A stretch of 64,000 nt of DNA from Eubacterium sp. Its GTDB lineage: Bacteria; Bacillota; Clostridia; Lachnospirales; Lachnospiraceae. Location: contig DNFT01000097.1 in NCBI GenBank assembly GCA_003486385.1, positions 3,794-67,793 of the forward strand, in the 5' to 3' direction. This document shows, one piece after another, positions 28,714 through 38,474 of this stretch. The notes beneath the pieces were generated by a model that saw only the letters and a list, made by a program, of their open reading frames with translations, did no database searches and was not told where the DNA came from. The position numbers and the translations under genes were made by a program. How positions within the stretch are numbered: the first letter of the stretch is position 1; each line of letters starts with the position of its first letter.

Positions 28714-29232
28714 ATGAAAAAAGTATTATATTGTGTTTTATCTATCTTAATTACATACGTTTTGCAGGTCAGCGCCTTTACATATTTAGAGATTGCGGGA
28801 ATAAGACCTAACCTTCTTCTGATGCTCACATGTATTACAGGATTTACGATGGGAAGCAGAATGGGACTTCTCGAGGGATTTTTTGCGGGACTTTTACTTG
28901 ACCTGATGGCGGGAGGAAGAGTCGGCTTTACTGCATTGGTCTATATGTATGCGGGTGCATTGAATGGCTTTTTTTACAAGGATTATGTAAAGGAGGAGCT
29001 TATGCTTCCTATGGGGCTTGTTGCCGTCAGTACGTTTGTATATGAATTTTTGTATTATATTTTCTATTTTCTGCTTCAGAATAAGCTCCGGTTATCATAT
29101 TACCTTGGACGAATTATTATACCGGAGGTTATATATACCGTATTGATAACACTTCTGGCTTATGTTTTTATCTATTTTATAGCCAGAAAGGTAGAACAGT
29201 CGAAAAAGAGGAGGACTGTAACCAGTGTTTAA
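28714..29232 (+). CDS. mreD: rod shape-determining protein MreD
   Basis: 172 aa, five or six membrane segments, with PNLLLMLTCITGFTMG and LLDLMAGGRVGFTAL typical of MreD. ATG 28714 follows GTGAGGATT. The 3' end overlaps the start of the PBP2 gene by 8 bp. Confidence 0.9.
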   Translation: MKKVLYCVLSILITYVLQVSAFTYLEIAGIRPNLLLMLTCITGFTMGSRMGLLEGFFAGLLLDLMAGGRVGFTALVYMYAGALNGFFYKDYVKEELMLPMGLVAVSTFVYEFLYYIFYFLLQNKLRLSYYLGRIIIPEVIYTVLITLLAYVFIYFIARKVEQSKKRRTVTSV

Positions 29233-32050
29233 AGAGGATTTAAAAATAATATGGGACTATGTGAAAAATATTCTGCGCTCGAGGCTGCTACCGCTGATTA
29301 TATTTTCTGTTGTTCTTTTCGGGATTCTTATATATAAGCTATTTAACCTTCAGATTATCCATGGGGATGAATATAAGGTCAATTATGCCCAGAAATCCGA
29401 AAAAACACTTGTTCTTAACAGCACCAGAGGAAATATCTATGATGTCAACGGAGAATTGCTTGCGTACAATAAGCTTGCATATTCTGTTATTATTGAGGAC
29501 AGCTCCACCGCAATAAAGAATACACAGCTTAATCAGATTATTGTGGAGATGTATGACATAATACAGGAGAATGGAGACAGCTATACAATAGATTATCCGA
29601 TAAGATTGAATAAATATGGAAAATTTGAATTCACGAAATCGGGAAACAATCTTTTAAGATACTTAAGGGATATATACGGACATAAATACATAAGCCAGCT
29701 CACAGATGAGGAAAGAAATGCAACGGCTGCAGATGTTATTGATGTATTAAAGAGCAAGAGCTACTATAATATCAGTGATGAGTACAGTGATGAAGAGGTA
29801 CTTGAGATTATATATGTCCGTTCAAATCTTGCGGCGCATGCCTATCAGCGATATATATCATTCACAGTTGCAACAAATGTTTCTGAGGAGACAATGGCAG
29901 CCATTCTTGAAAATTCCGACAGGCTTATAGGTGTTACTGTGAAAGATGAATATGTGAGATGCTACAATTATGGAAAATATATTGCGCATCTTATAGGATA
30001 TACCGGAAAGGTATCAGCCGACGAACTGGCTGAGCTTCAGAAGGACGATCCATCATATCAGGCAAGTGATGTTGTAGGCAAGTCCGGTGTTGAGAAGAGT
30101 TATGAACAGGTTTTAAATGGTACTAAGGGCAGCCGGACCGTGCTTGTTGACAGTTATGGTCGAGTTTTGCAGATTATTGACGAAAAAGAACCTGTTACAG
30201 GTTCGGACATATACCTTACAATAGATGTTAAGCTTACACAGAAAATTTATGATTTGCTCGAAAGAAGACTTGCGGAAATTCTTATAACGCGAATTGTGAA
30301 TTCAGACTCAGACCGTGTTGGCTCCGAGGAAGGTGATGTTGTAGTTATCCCGATAAAAGATGTATATTTTGCTCTGTTTGATAATAATACGATTTCAATA
30401 GATATGCTGAAAGAAAACCATGAGGCAGGTGCAGCGGCATCCATATATTCTGTTTTTGATGAGAAAAGAGGACAGCTTATAAGTGCAATCGATGACGAAC
30501 TTCATAATACTAAAACGGCATTTTCGTCTCTTTCCGAGGAAATGCAGGAGTATATAAGGAATGTGCGTTCGATACTTTTGAACGGAGGCATATTAAACAG
30601 TGACGCCATAAGCTCCACGGATGAGCTGTCAGTTGCATGGACAAACGGAGAAATAAGTCTTACCGATTATTTATATAATGCTATTGCAAAAGACTGGGTC
30701 AATATATATAATCTGGATGTAGAGGACGAATATCCTACAATGGATGATGTACTTGATGCCATGCTCAGCTACGCTATGGAGGAGCTTCGGAATAACGATG
30801 CGTTTGACAAGCTCGTGATAAAGTATCTGGTACAGGGCGGACAGATTACAGGGAGAGAAACCTGTCTCCTTTTGATGGAGCAGAATTGCATTCCTTATAC
30901 CATGGATGATTATGATGCCGTAGCGAATGGATTGTCTCCTTACGATTATATTATAAATCAGATTAATGAGTTGAACATTACCCCTGCTATGCTGGCTCTG
31001 GATCCTTGCTCAGGTGCGGTGGTTCTGGAAAATTCACAGACAGGAAGTATAATTGCAATGGTCACTTACCCGAGCTATGACATCAATAATTTTTCAGGTT
31101 CAATAGATTCTAACTATTATGCTTCACTTCTTGCCGATAAGTCAACACCTCTTGTAAACAGAGCGACGCAGACAAGAATTGCACCGGGATCCACATTCAA
31201 GATTGCAACAGCTATTGCCGGGCTTATGGAAGGTGTAATAACACCGAATGAGACGATAACGGATACAGGTATATTTGACAAAGTAAAGCCTAATCTGAAA
31301 TGCTGGTATTATCCGAACAACCATGGAGCGATCAATGTTAAGCAGGCGATAGGAGTTTCGTGTAACTATTTCTTCTGCGAGGTCGGCTACCGGCTTGCTT
31401 CTGAGCCTGATGGGAGCCTTAATGCGGAAAAGGGACTTGCTGTATTAAAAAAGTACGCAGAGGAACTCGGAATTGCTACCAAGACGGGAATACAGATTTC
31501 CGAAGCAACACCTAATCCCTCAAATGTATCTGTCATAGCGTCTACAATCGGACAGGGAAATCATGCTTACACTGCGCTCAATCTTGCCAGATATACCTCT
31601 ACTATTGGAAACGGAGGAACAGTTTACAATTCAAGCGTAATAAGCAAAGTGGTCGACAGCAATGGAGATGTCATAGAATTGTTTGAACCGGTTGTTGCGA
31701 ATGAAGTTGAGCTTGACAGTGTGGTCTGGGATTCCGTGTATGAGGGCGGACGTAATGTTATTTTGGGAAGTGGGGTAGGTACACAGCTTTTTGACAAATA
31801 TCTTCCTGTGGCGGTAGGAGGTAAATCAGGTACTGCCGAGGAAAATAAAAACAGAGGTTCACATGCTAACTATATAACCTGGGCACCATACAATAATGCT
31901 GAGGTAGCAGTAGCGGTTATGATTCCTAACGGTTATGCGGCTGTCAATGCCGGTATAATGTCCTTTTATACATTATCTTCTTATTATGATTCATATATTC
32001 CTTCGCATGTCTATGCAGATGTGAACGGAGCTTTAACAATAGTAGAGTAA
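29225..32050 (+). CDS. mrdA: penicillin-binding protein 2 (elongation transpeptidase) with large insertion
   Basis: A 941-aa class B PBP that crosslinks peptidoglycan with RodA. An N-terminal membrane anchor (about 17-40) is followed by the pedestal domain (TRGNIYDVNGELLA) and the transpeptidase with S656-x-x-K659 (STFK), S712-x-N (SCN) and K867-S-G-T. About 250 residues separate TIDVKLTQKIYDLL (332) from LDPCSGAVV (590), where compact PBP2s have only a few, which explains the length. The GTG start overlaps mreD. Confidence 0.93.
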   Translation: MFKEDLKIIWDYVKNILRSRLLPLIIFSVVLFGILIYKLFNLQIIHGDEYKVNYAQKSEKTLVLNSTRGNIYDVNGELLAYNKLAYSVIIEDSSTAIKNTQLNQIIVEMYDIIQENGDSYTIDYPIRLNKYGKFEFTKSGNNLLRYLRDIYGHKYISQLTDEERNATAADVIDVLKSKSYYNISDEYSDEEVLEIIYVRSNLAAHAYQRYISFTVATNVSEETMAAILENSDRLIGVTVKDEYVRCYNYGKYIAHLIGYTGKVSADELAELQKDDPSYQASDVVGKSGVEKSYEQVLNGTKGSRTVLVDSYGRVLQIIDEKEPVTGSDIYLTIDVKLTQKIYDLLERRLAEILITRIVNSDSDRVGSEEGDVVVIPIKDVYFALFDNNTISIDMLKENHEAGAAASIYSVFDEKRGQLISAIDDELHNTKTAFSSLSEEMQEYIRNVRSILLNGGILNSDAISSTDELSVAWTNGEISLTDYLYNAIAKDWVNIYNLDVEDEYPTMDDVLDAMLSYAMEELRNNDAFDKLVIKYLVQGGQITGRETCLLLMEQNCIPYTMDDYDAVANGLSPYDYIINQINELNITPAMLALDPCSGAVVLENSQTGSIIAMVTYPSYDINNFSGSIDSNYYASLLADKSTPLVNRATQTRIAPGSTFKIATAIAGLMEGVITPNETITDTGIFDKVKPNLKCWYYPNNHGAINVKQAIGVSCNYFFCEVGYRLASEPDGSLNAEKGLAVLKKYAEELGIATKTGIQISEATPNPSNVSVIASTIGQGNHAYTALNLARYTSTIGNGGTVYNSSVISKVVDSNGDVIELFEPVVANEVELDSVVWDSVYEGGRNVILGSGVGTQLFDKYLPVAVGGKSGTAEENKNRGSHANYITWAPYNNAEVAVAVMIPNGYAAVNAGIMSFYTLSSYYDSYIPSHVYADVNGALTIVE

Positions 32051-32080
32051 ATATCCTGAAAGGCGGGTTATAAAGATATT

Positions 32081-32752
32081 ATGGATAATTCAGTTATAAT
32101 TAAAGGAAACAAACACGGTATAGTGGTAGTGATGGATGAGAATATTCCCTTTGAGGAGTTGAAGGTGTCCTTGGCAGAGAAGTTTCGTTCAGCCTCCAAG
32201 TTTTTTGATAAGGCCAATATGGCAGTCACTTTTGAAGGACGTAAGCTGACACAGGACGAGGAAAAAGAGAGTCTCGATATCATTGCTGAGAACTCAGAAC
32301 TGAACATAATCTGTGTGGTGGATAATGATAAGCTGAGGGACGACTATTATAAGAAAGCCGTTGAAGAAAAACTTGAGGAATTGTCAACACATACAGGACA
32401 GTTCTATAAGGGAACATTAAGAAGCGGACAGGTCTTAGAGTCGGAGAGCAGCATAATCATTCTCGGCGATGTCAATCCTGGCGCGAGGGTTATATCTAAA
32501 GGCAATGTCGTAGTGTTAGGAAGCCTTAAAGGGCTGGTTTTTGCAGGGGCTAACGGAAATCATGATTCATTTGTGGTTGCACTCGAGATGGCACCTATGC
32601 AGATAAGGATAGGTGATGTCATTGCAAGAAGCAGCGATTCAGTGCAGCTTAAACCGAGCAAGACAGTAGATCCTAAGATTGCTTTTGTGGATGACAATAA
32701 TATATATATAGAAAAACTGGACAAAAACGTTCTTTCGGATATAAGATTATAA
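32081..32752 (+). CDS. minC: septum site-determining protein MinC
   Basis: 223 aa: an N-terminal MinC domain (VIIKGNKHGIVVVMDE) and the C-terminal beta-helix (GQVLESESSIIILGDVNPGA, GNVVVLGSLKG, LEMAPMQIRIGDVIARS). It inhibits FtsZ away from mid-cell when recruited by MinD. It starts 30 bp after the PBP2 gene. Confidence 0.95.
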   Translation: MDNSVIIKGNKHGIVVVMDENIPFEELKVSLAEKFRSASKFFDKANMAVTFEGRKLTQDEEKESLDIIAENSELNIICVVDNDKLRDDYYKKAVEEKLEELSTHTGQFYKGTLRSGQVLESESSIIILGDVNPGARVISKGNVVVLGSLKGLVFAGANGNHDSFVVALEMAPMQIRIGDVIARSSDSVQLKPSKTVDPKIAFVDDNNIYIEKLDKNVLSDIRL

Positions 32753-32864
32753 ATATTTTCAAAAAAATATTGCAATTATTAGAAAAAACAATCATAATAA
32801 TATTATGGTTTCTTCTGATAGGGAGAGAAAAAAAGAGCTGCTATGCGGCGGAATGGAGAAATGT

Positions 32865-33656
32865 ATGAGTGAAGTTATCGTTGTCACCAGTGGTAAGGGT
32901 GGCGTTGGCAAGACAACTACATCTGCTAATGTAGGTACAGGTCTTGCAAAGCTTAATAAGAAAGTTGTATTAATTGATACAGATATAGGCCTTCGTAACC
33001 TTGATGTGGTAATGGGACTTGAGAATAGAATAGTATACAATCTTGTTGATGTTGTAGAGGGAAACTGCAGATATAAGCAGGCACTTATTAAGGACAAGAG
33101 ATATCCTAATCTCTATCTTCTTCCTTCCGCACAGACAAGGGATAAGACAAGTGTCTCTCCTGAGCAGATGAAGGCTCTTACGGATGAACTCAGGGAAGAG
33201 TTTGACTACATAATTCTTGACTGTCCGGCCGGAATAGAGCAGGGCTTTAAGAATGCAATTGCCGGTGCCGACAGAGCACTTGTTGTGACTACTCCTGAGG
33301 TTTCAGCAATACGTGATGCCGACAGGATTATCGGCTTATTGGAGGCTAATGACCTTAAGAGAAGTGACCTGATTGTAAATCGTATCCGTATGGATATGGT
33401 TAAGAAGGGCGATATGATGTCAATAGATGATGTTGTTGATATTCTTTCAATCAACCTTATAGGTGCGGTACCTGACGATGAGAATATTGTTATTTCTACT
33501 AATAATGGTGAACCACTGGCAGGCAATGATACACTCGCCGGACAGGCTTATATGAACATATGCAAGAGAATTATGGGTGAGGAGGTTCCGCTCCTTGATC
33601 TTTCAGAGAAGTCGGGCTTCTGGAACAAGCTGAAATCCGTATTTTCATCGAAATAG
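32865..33656 (+). CDS. minD: septum site-determining ATPase MinD
   Basis: 263 aa. The deviant Walker A SGKGGVGKTT lies at residues 9-18, followed by DTDIGLRNLDVVMGLENRI, and the protein ends in an amphipathic membrane-targeting helix (FWNKLKSVFSSK). It recruits MinC to the membrane. ATG 32865 follows GGAGAA; the in-frame ATG at 32853 is a less likely alternative. Confidence 0.96.
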   Translation: MSEVIVVTSGKGGVGKTTTSANVGTGLAKLNKKVVLIDTDIGLRNLDVVMGLENRIVYNLVDVVEGNCRYKQALIKDKRYPNLYLLPSAQTRDKTSVSPEQMKALTDELREEFDYIILDCPAGIEQGFKNAIAGADRALVVTTPEVSAIRDADRIIGLLEANDLKRSDLIVNRIRMDMVKKGDMMSIDDVVDILSINLIGAVPDDENIVISTNNGEPLAGNDTLAGQAYMNICKRIMGEEVPLLDLSEKSGFWNKLKSVFSSK

Positions 33657-33681
33657 AATATAATATAGGGGGGATGATATA

Positions 33682-33966
33682 GTGAGCTTATTTGATATGT
33701 TCAAAAAGAAATCCTCAGGTGATGTAGCTAAGGACCGTCTCAAGCTTTTACTTGTTTCTGACCGTGCGAATTGTTCTCCGGATATTATGGAAGCAATTAA
33801 GAATGACATTATCGCCGTGATTTCAAAATATATGGAAATTGATGCAAGTGGACTGGATATTCAGATTACTCAGACCGAATCAGATGGGGGCAACGGAAGT
33901 GTTCCGGCATTGTTTGCTAATATTCCGATTAAGGATATGAAGAATGGACAGAAACCGAACCACTAG
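33682..33966 (+). CDS. minE: cell division topological specificity factor MinE
   Basis: 94 aa; starts with the membrane-binding SLFDMFKKK and continues KDRLKLLLVSDRANCSPDIMEAIKNDI, typical of MinE, which stimulates MinD ATPase and drives oscillation. A GTG start follows AGGGGGG. The 3' end overlaps rodA by 23 bp. A complete MinCDE next to SepF implies both Gram-positive and oscillating-Min division control. Confidence 0.93.
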   Translation: MSLFDMFKKKSSGDVAKDRLKLLLVSDRANCSPDIMEAIKNDIIAVISKYMEIDASGLDIQITQTESDGGNGSVPALFANIPIKDMKNGQKPNH

Positions 33967-35113
33967 GCGCAATGAATTTTTACCATTAGCGAAGTTTAAA
34001 ACATACAAGCTGAAGAATTACAATTTTCGTCTGATATTACTGATGCTGGTGATATGCGGTCTTGGCATTGCCATAATAGGCAGTGCCAATGACGGCTCGG
34101 ACAACAGGGCTGTTTTTAAGCAGGCAATCGGAATGGTTATCGGTTTCTCAGGCATGATAGTGATATCTCTTATCGATTATGGATGGATACTTAAGTTTTA
34201 CTGGCTGATTTATGTATTTAATGTTGGACTGCTTTCGGCAGTTCTATTGATAGGCTCCAGTCACCATGGAGCTAAGAGATGGATTGATATTACAGACGGA
34301 CTTACTATCCAGCCGTCAGAATTTGCTAAGATTTTCATGATTTTATTTCTTGCAAAGTTCCTCACAGTTAATAAAGAGAGGATTTCTAAATGGTGGTTTC
34401 TTATTGTTACTGCCGGATTGGCGGGAATAACTCTGCTTTTGATTGAAAAGGAACCTGATTTATCGACCACAATTCTCGTGACAGGACTCACCATAATTAT
34501 GGTGTTTGCGGCAGGCATAAGCTATAAAAAAATAGGAATTATTCTCGCTGTTTTTATACCTGTTGCTGCTGCTGCAATAATATATATACAGCAGCCTGAA
34601 CAGAAGCTGTTAGATGACTATCAGATGAAGAGAATCAACGCATTTCTCTATCCGGATGAATATGATGATGCAAGATACCAGCAGGATAATTCTGTTCTGG
34701 CTATAGGCTCCGGAAAATTATATGGGAAAGGACTTTATAATGATAGTACTGAGTCCCTGAAGAATGCCAATTACCTTTCAAGAGAGATGGTAAATGATTT
34801 TATCTTTGCCATTATCGGAGAGGAGATGGGCTTTGTAGGCAGCTGTATTGTCTTAGGAGTGTTATTTTTGATAATTGCGGAGTGCTTTCTGGCTGCTATA
34901 TTTGCACCGGATGCATCCGGGCGGATGCTGTGTACAGGAATGGCGGCGCTGCTTACCTTACAGGTGTTTATAAATGTAGGTGTAGCGACGGAGCTGCTGC
35001 CTAATACAGGAATTCCGCTTCCGTTTATCAGCACAGGCCTGAGTTCTCTTATATCCCTGTTCGGAGGAATGGGCTTTGTCCTGAATGTAAGTCTTCAGAG
35101 AGTAAGACAATGA
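33944..35113 (+). CDS. rodA: peptidoglycan glycosyltransferase RodA
   Basis: A 389-aa SEDS-family protein with about ten membrane segments. SSHHGAKRWIDI, IQPSEFAKI, LIEKEPDLST, NDFIFAIIGEEMGF and TGIPLPFISTGLSSL are hallmark motifs. It polymerises glycan strands with PBP2 encoded upstream. It overlaps minE. Confidence 0.95.
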   Translation: MDRNRTTRRNEFLPLAKFKTYKLKNYNFRLILLMLVICGLGIAIIGSANDGSDNRAVFKQAIGMVIGFSGMIVISLIDYGWILKFYWLIYVFNVGLLSAVLLIGSSHHGAKRWIDITDGLTIQPSEFAKIFMILFLAKFLTVNKERISKWWFLIVTAGLAGITLLLIEKEPDLSTTILVTGLTIIMVFAAGISYKKIGIILAVFIPVAAAAIIYIQQPEQKLLDDYQMKRINAFLYPDEYDDARYQQDNSVLAIGSGKLYGKGLYNDSTESLKNANYLSREMVNDFIFAIIGEEMGFVGSCIVLGVLFLIIAECFLAAIFAPDASGRMLCTGMAALLTLQVFINVGVATELLPNTGIPLPFISTGLSSLISLFGGMGFVLNVSLQRVRQ

Positions 35114-35194
35114 GTATTTCACAAAAAGGTCAGAGTATAGATGCCAGACAGCAATGTTGGCTTTTATGTCTGGCTGTAAATATTGGAGGTAACT

Positions 35195-35593
35195 ATGAAT
35201 ATCGGGTTGGTAGCACATGATTCTAAAAAGAAACTTATGCAGAATTTTTGTATTGCTTACAGGGGAATTTTGAACCGGAATGAGTTATATGCCACCGAGA
35301 CTACCGGAAGACTTGTTGAGGAGGTCACTAATTTAAGTGTTCACAAGTTTTTATCAGGAAGGCTTGGAGGTAGTCAACAGTTATGCTCAATGATAGAAAT
35401 GAATCAGATTGATATGATTATTTTTTTAAGGGATCCGGATAACTGCTCACATGAAGACGAGAGAGAAGCGTCTAATATGTTCAGGGTGTGCGATATGCAT
35501 AATATTCCCTTTGCGACTAATCTTGCAACAGCTGAGTTGATGATCAAGGCACTCGAAAGAGGAGATCTTGATTGGCGTGAAATGTATAAATAA
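35195..35593 (+). CDS. mgsA: methylglyoxal synthase-like protein with altered active site
   Basis: A 132-aa MGS-domain protein that would convert DHAP to methylglyoxal. VAHDSKKKLM (H8, D9), LSGRLGG and FLRDP (D80) match the family. However, the residue aligning with the catalytic Asp of E. coli MgsA (D71, in GGDQQ) is S60 (GGSQQ), the Gly of the phosphate loop TGTTG is E35 (TETTG), and the block after H86 is changed (SHEDER). Catalysis may be weak or lost. GGAGG precedes ATG 35195. Confidence 0.8.
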   Translation: MNIGLVAHDSKKKLMQNFCIAYRGILNRNELYATETTGRLVEEVTNLSVHKFLSGRLGGSQQLCSMIEMNQIDMIIFLRDPDNCSHEDEREASNMFRVCDMHNIPFATNLATAELMIKALERGDLDWREMYK

Positions 35594-35618
35594 ATGAAGA
35601 AAATAAGGAACAATTATA

Positions 35619-36608
35619 ATGAATAGAAGAAAGACAGGATTTTTGCGGCTTTTTGCACTTGTCATTACGGCAATGACTGTGATGACAGGGTGTAAGAATG
35701 AGACAAGTGCCGTGATGAAGGGGCTGTCAATTGAAAATAATATTGCGTATGATTATGTCCTGAGTTCATCCTTATCAACTGTCAAGGGCTTTGCATCGGA
35801 GCTTGGAGTCAGTGCTGCAGGTTCAGCTAATACGGAAGAAGGGGTTTTATCTGCTTCGGCTGCTATTTTGGTTGACATTACGAAGGGTGAGGTATTATAT
35901 CAGAAGAATCCGCATCTGAAGCTCTACCCGGCAAGCACAACGAAGGTGTTAACCGGAATGGTTGCACTCGAGAATGCTGAACTGGATAAGCTTGCTGCCA
36001 TAGATGAATCAATCAAGATTGATGAGGACAATGTATGGATATGTGATTTCCGAGTTGGTGATGTGGTTACACTTGAGCAGGCGTTATATGGAGCTATTGT
36101 CAACTCAGGAAATGACGCAGCTATAATCGTTGCAACAACTGTTGCCGGCTCAGTAAGTGCTTTTTCTGATTTAATGAACAAAAGGGCACTTGAAATAGGT
36201 GCCACAAACTCCCATTTTGTCAATCCGCATGGACTTACAAATGAACAGCACTATACAACAGCGTATGATTTATACCTGATTTTTAATGAAGCAATTAAGA
36301 ATGATGAATTTGTGAAGATTGCATCTACAGTTAAGTATTCGACCTCATTCACAAGGGGTAAATATACCATTGTCCCAACATGGACTAATGGAAATCAGTT
36401 TATCAATGGGAATGTCTCAGCGCCAACAGGTATAAATGTTATATGTGGTAAGACAGGATATACTGAGGCGGCCGGATATTGTCTTGTTATTTTGAGCGAA
36501 TCCCAGACAACGGGGCACCGTTTTATTTCTGTAATACTCAATGCCCCATCGCGAGACAGCTTATACAATCAGATGAGTTACCTGTTAGAGAAAGCTGCAA
36601 ATCAATAG
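35619..36608 (+). CDS. D-alanyl-D-alanine carboxypeptidase (DacA-type), lipoprotein
   Basis: 329 aa. A lipoprotein-type signal ends at VMTGC. The peptidase S11 motifs are complete: SxxK in ASTTKVLTG, SxN in VNSGNDAA and KTG in CGKTGYTEAAG. It trims pentapeptides in peptidoglycan. It follows the mgsA-like gene by 25 bp and closes the elongasome block at a strong hairpin. Confidence 0.92.
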   Translation: MNRRKTGFLRLFALVITAMTVMTGCKNETSAVMKGLSIENNIAYDYVLSSSLSTVKGFASELGVSAAGSANTEEGVLSASAAILVDITKGEVLYQKNPHLKLYPASTTKVLTGMVALENAELDKLAAIDESIKIDEDNVWICDFRVGDVVTLEQALYGAIVNSGNDAAIIVATTVAGSVSAFSDLMNKRALEIGATNSHFVNPHGLTNEQHYTTAYDLYLIFNEAIKNDEFVKIASTVKYSTSFTRGKYTIVPTWTNGNQFINGNVSAPTGINVICGKTGYTEAAGYCLVILSESQTTGHRFISVILNAPSRDSLYNQMSYLLEKAANQ

Positions 36609-36630
36609 AGCTTCATAGCAGTGCATAATA

Positions 36631-36660
36631 ATCAAGCCGCAGGTTTTCCCGCGGCTTGAT
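36631..36660. terminator. bidirectional terminator hairpin between convergent genes
   Basis: ATCAAGCCGC (36631-36640) and GCGGCTTGAT (36651-36660) are perfect 10-bp arms around a 10-nt loop. It sits between dacA (+) and the DUF378 gene (-). No long T-run is seen. Confidence 0.7.
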
Positions 36661-36668
36661 GTGTATAC

Positions 36669-36881
36669 CTAAGCTTCGTTGAAGCTTGTGATTCTGCCGT
36701 ATACACTGATAAGATAGAGACCACAGATTCCGACTATAGCATAGACTATTCTGGAAAGAACAGTCAGATCTCCGAATAGAAAAGCTACAAGGTCGAATTT
36801 GAAGAATCCGATAAGTCCCCAGTTGATTGCACCTATGATTGCAACCGTCAGGGCAAAATAATCAAAGCCTCTGTTATTCAT
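36669..36881 (-). CDS. DUF378 family small membrane protein
   Basis: 70 aa, two membrane segments. DYFALTVAIIGAINWGLIGFF and a second helix RIVYAIVGICGLYLI are the DUF378 (YuzA-like) pattern. The function is unknown. AGAGGTAATC precedes ATG (36881 on the minus strand). It is the only minus-strand gene in this block. Confidence 0.88.
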   Translation of the reverse strand: MNNRGFDYFALTVAIIGAINWGLIGFFKFDLVAFLFGDLTVLSRIVYAIVGICGLYLISVYGRITSFNEA

Positions 36882-37035
36882 GATTACCTCTTTTCTGTGT
36901 ATTAAATACACTTCTTTTACAGAGCGCCGTGCCAGAACGCTGTGTTAAAAAGACTATTTTGTTACAGAATTATAATTTGAAAATTGAGCAGTTATTATAC
37001 AGTTATATATATACATTAATGGTTGGAGTTGGAAA

Positions 37036-38454
37036 ATGGCTGATAGGAATACAAATAAAAAAAATAATAATGTTGTGAAGCTTCATTATATGCCGCGGTT
37101 TAATGTAGGAGTGCTGCTTCTGACAGTTATTTTCATTTACCTTGTTATTAGCTTATATCTATATATGACCAAGGAAAAGGTGCTTACATACGAGGTTAGT
37201 GCGGGTCAGCTTGTTTCCGACAATACGTTTTCGGGAGTTATACTTTTTGATGAGAGTCTGCGGACAGCGGACGTTTCCGGACATATCAATTATTTTCTGG
37301 GTGAAAATGAACGTGCCGGAGTTGAGACAATTATAGGTATTGTCGATGAGACAGGAAGTGTTTCAGCAGCACTTACAGAGAATGCTTTAAGCAATGGGAT
37401 AAGCTCAGCAGCGGTTAACAATATTGGCCATAAGCTTATGAATTATGTAAAAAGCTATAATAGCCTTGACTTTTACCAGGCATATAATCTGCTGAATAAT
37501 GTAAGCAGCGCTGTTAATGGTTATAATGCTGAATATAAGGTAGCAGGACTTGAGGCACTTATAGGAGAAGGAAACAATAATGTTCATATTGTTAAGCCGG
37601 CAAAGTCAACAATGGTCTCGTATATGGTAGATTCGCTGTTCGGATTAGATGAGAATAGTATTTCTGCATCCGTATTTAATATGGATAGCTATACAGTGGA
37701 CAATCTTCGGAACAGGGATCTTATCGGTGTGGGGGATACATTATACAGAAGTATTGACTCTGATAATTGGAAGGTGGTATTCCCATTAACGGAGAATCAG
37801 ATAAACCAGTATTCGGATATGAGTTATGTGAAGGTGCGCTTCCTCTCCCAGAACCTGACCATGAATGCAGGATTTTCCATTATTTACACAGCAGATGGTG
37901 GATATGGTATGTTATCATTGAGTAAATATGTAGTTAATTTTCTGGATACCAGATTCGTCGATTTTGAGATATCACAGAGTATATCCTCAGGGCTTAAGAT
38001 ACCGGTAAGCGCTGTAGGCGAAAAGGAATTCTATACTATTCCGACGGAATATGGCTGTGTTGGCGGTGACGACATGAACTCAGGTTTTATACTGCTGACC
38101 TATGACACGCAGGGAAATCAGACACGCAAATTCATTGAGGCGACATATTACGCTGAAATTGATGGATATTATTATGTCAATAAAGATAATTTTAATATAG
38201 GTGACTGCATCGTGAAACCTCCTTCAGAGGATGAGGTGACTATAACGGATGAGAAATATATAATCGGAACGGTGGCTGTTCTGAAAGGTGCATATTGTGT
38301 CAATAAGGGATATTGCCAGTTCAGGCAGGTTGAAATCCTTGATAGAAACGATGAATATTATATTGTAAAGATGGGAACAAAATATGGGCTGTCGATATAT
38401 GACCATATTATTCTCAATGCGGATATGGTGACGGAGAATCAGATTATGTATTAA
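37036..38454 (+). CDS. HlyD-like membrane adaptor protein of the sepF neighbourhood
   Basis: 472 aa. One N-terminal membrane helix (about residues 22-44) and a large extracellular part. VLTYEVSAGQLVSDNTFSGVIL and the late TVAVLKGAYCVNKGYCQFRQVEILDRNDEY resemble the split biotinyl-lipoyl/adaptor pattern of HlyD-type proteins in Firmicutes. No partner ABC transporter is adjacent. The position directly before yggS-sepF suggests a cell-envelope or division role (inference). Confidence 0.65.
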   Translation: MADRNTNKKNNNVVKLHYMPRFNVGVLLLTVIFIYLVISLYLYMTKEKVLTYEVSAGQLVSDNTFSGVILFDESLRTADVSGHINYFLGENERAGVETIIGIVDETGSVSAALTENALSNGISSAAVNNIGHKLMNYVKSYNSLDFYQAYNLLNNVSSAVNGYNAEYKVAGLEALIGEGNNNVHIVKPAKSTMVSYMVDSLFGLDENSISASVFNMDSYTVDNLRNRDLIGVGDTLYRSIDSDNWKVVFPLTENQINQYSDMSYVKVRFLSQNLTMNAGFSIIYTADGGYGMLSLSKYVVNFLDTRFVDFEISQSISSGLKIPVSAVGEKEFYTIPTEYGCVGGDDMNSGFILLTYDTQGNQTRKFIEATYYAEIDGYYYVNKDNFNIGDCIVKPPSEDEVTITDEKYIIGTVAVLKGAYCVNKGYCQFRQVEILDRNDEYYIVKMGTKYGLSIYDHIILNADMVTENQIMY

Positions 38455-38474
38455 GCATACGGAAAGGAAAGAAT

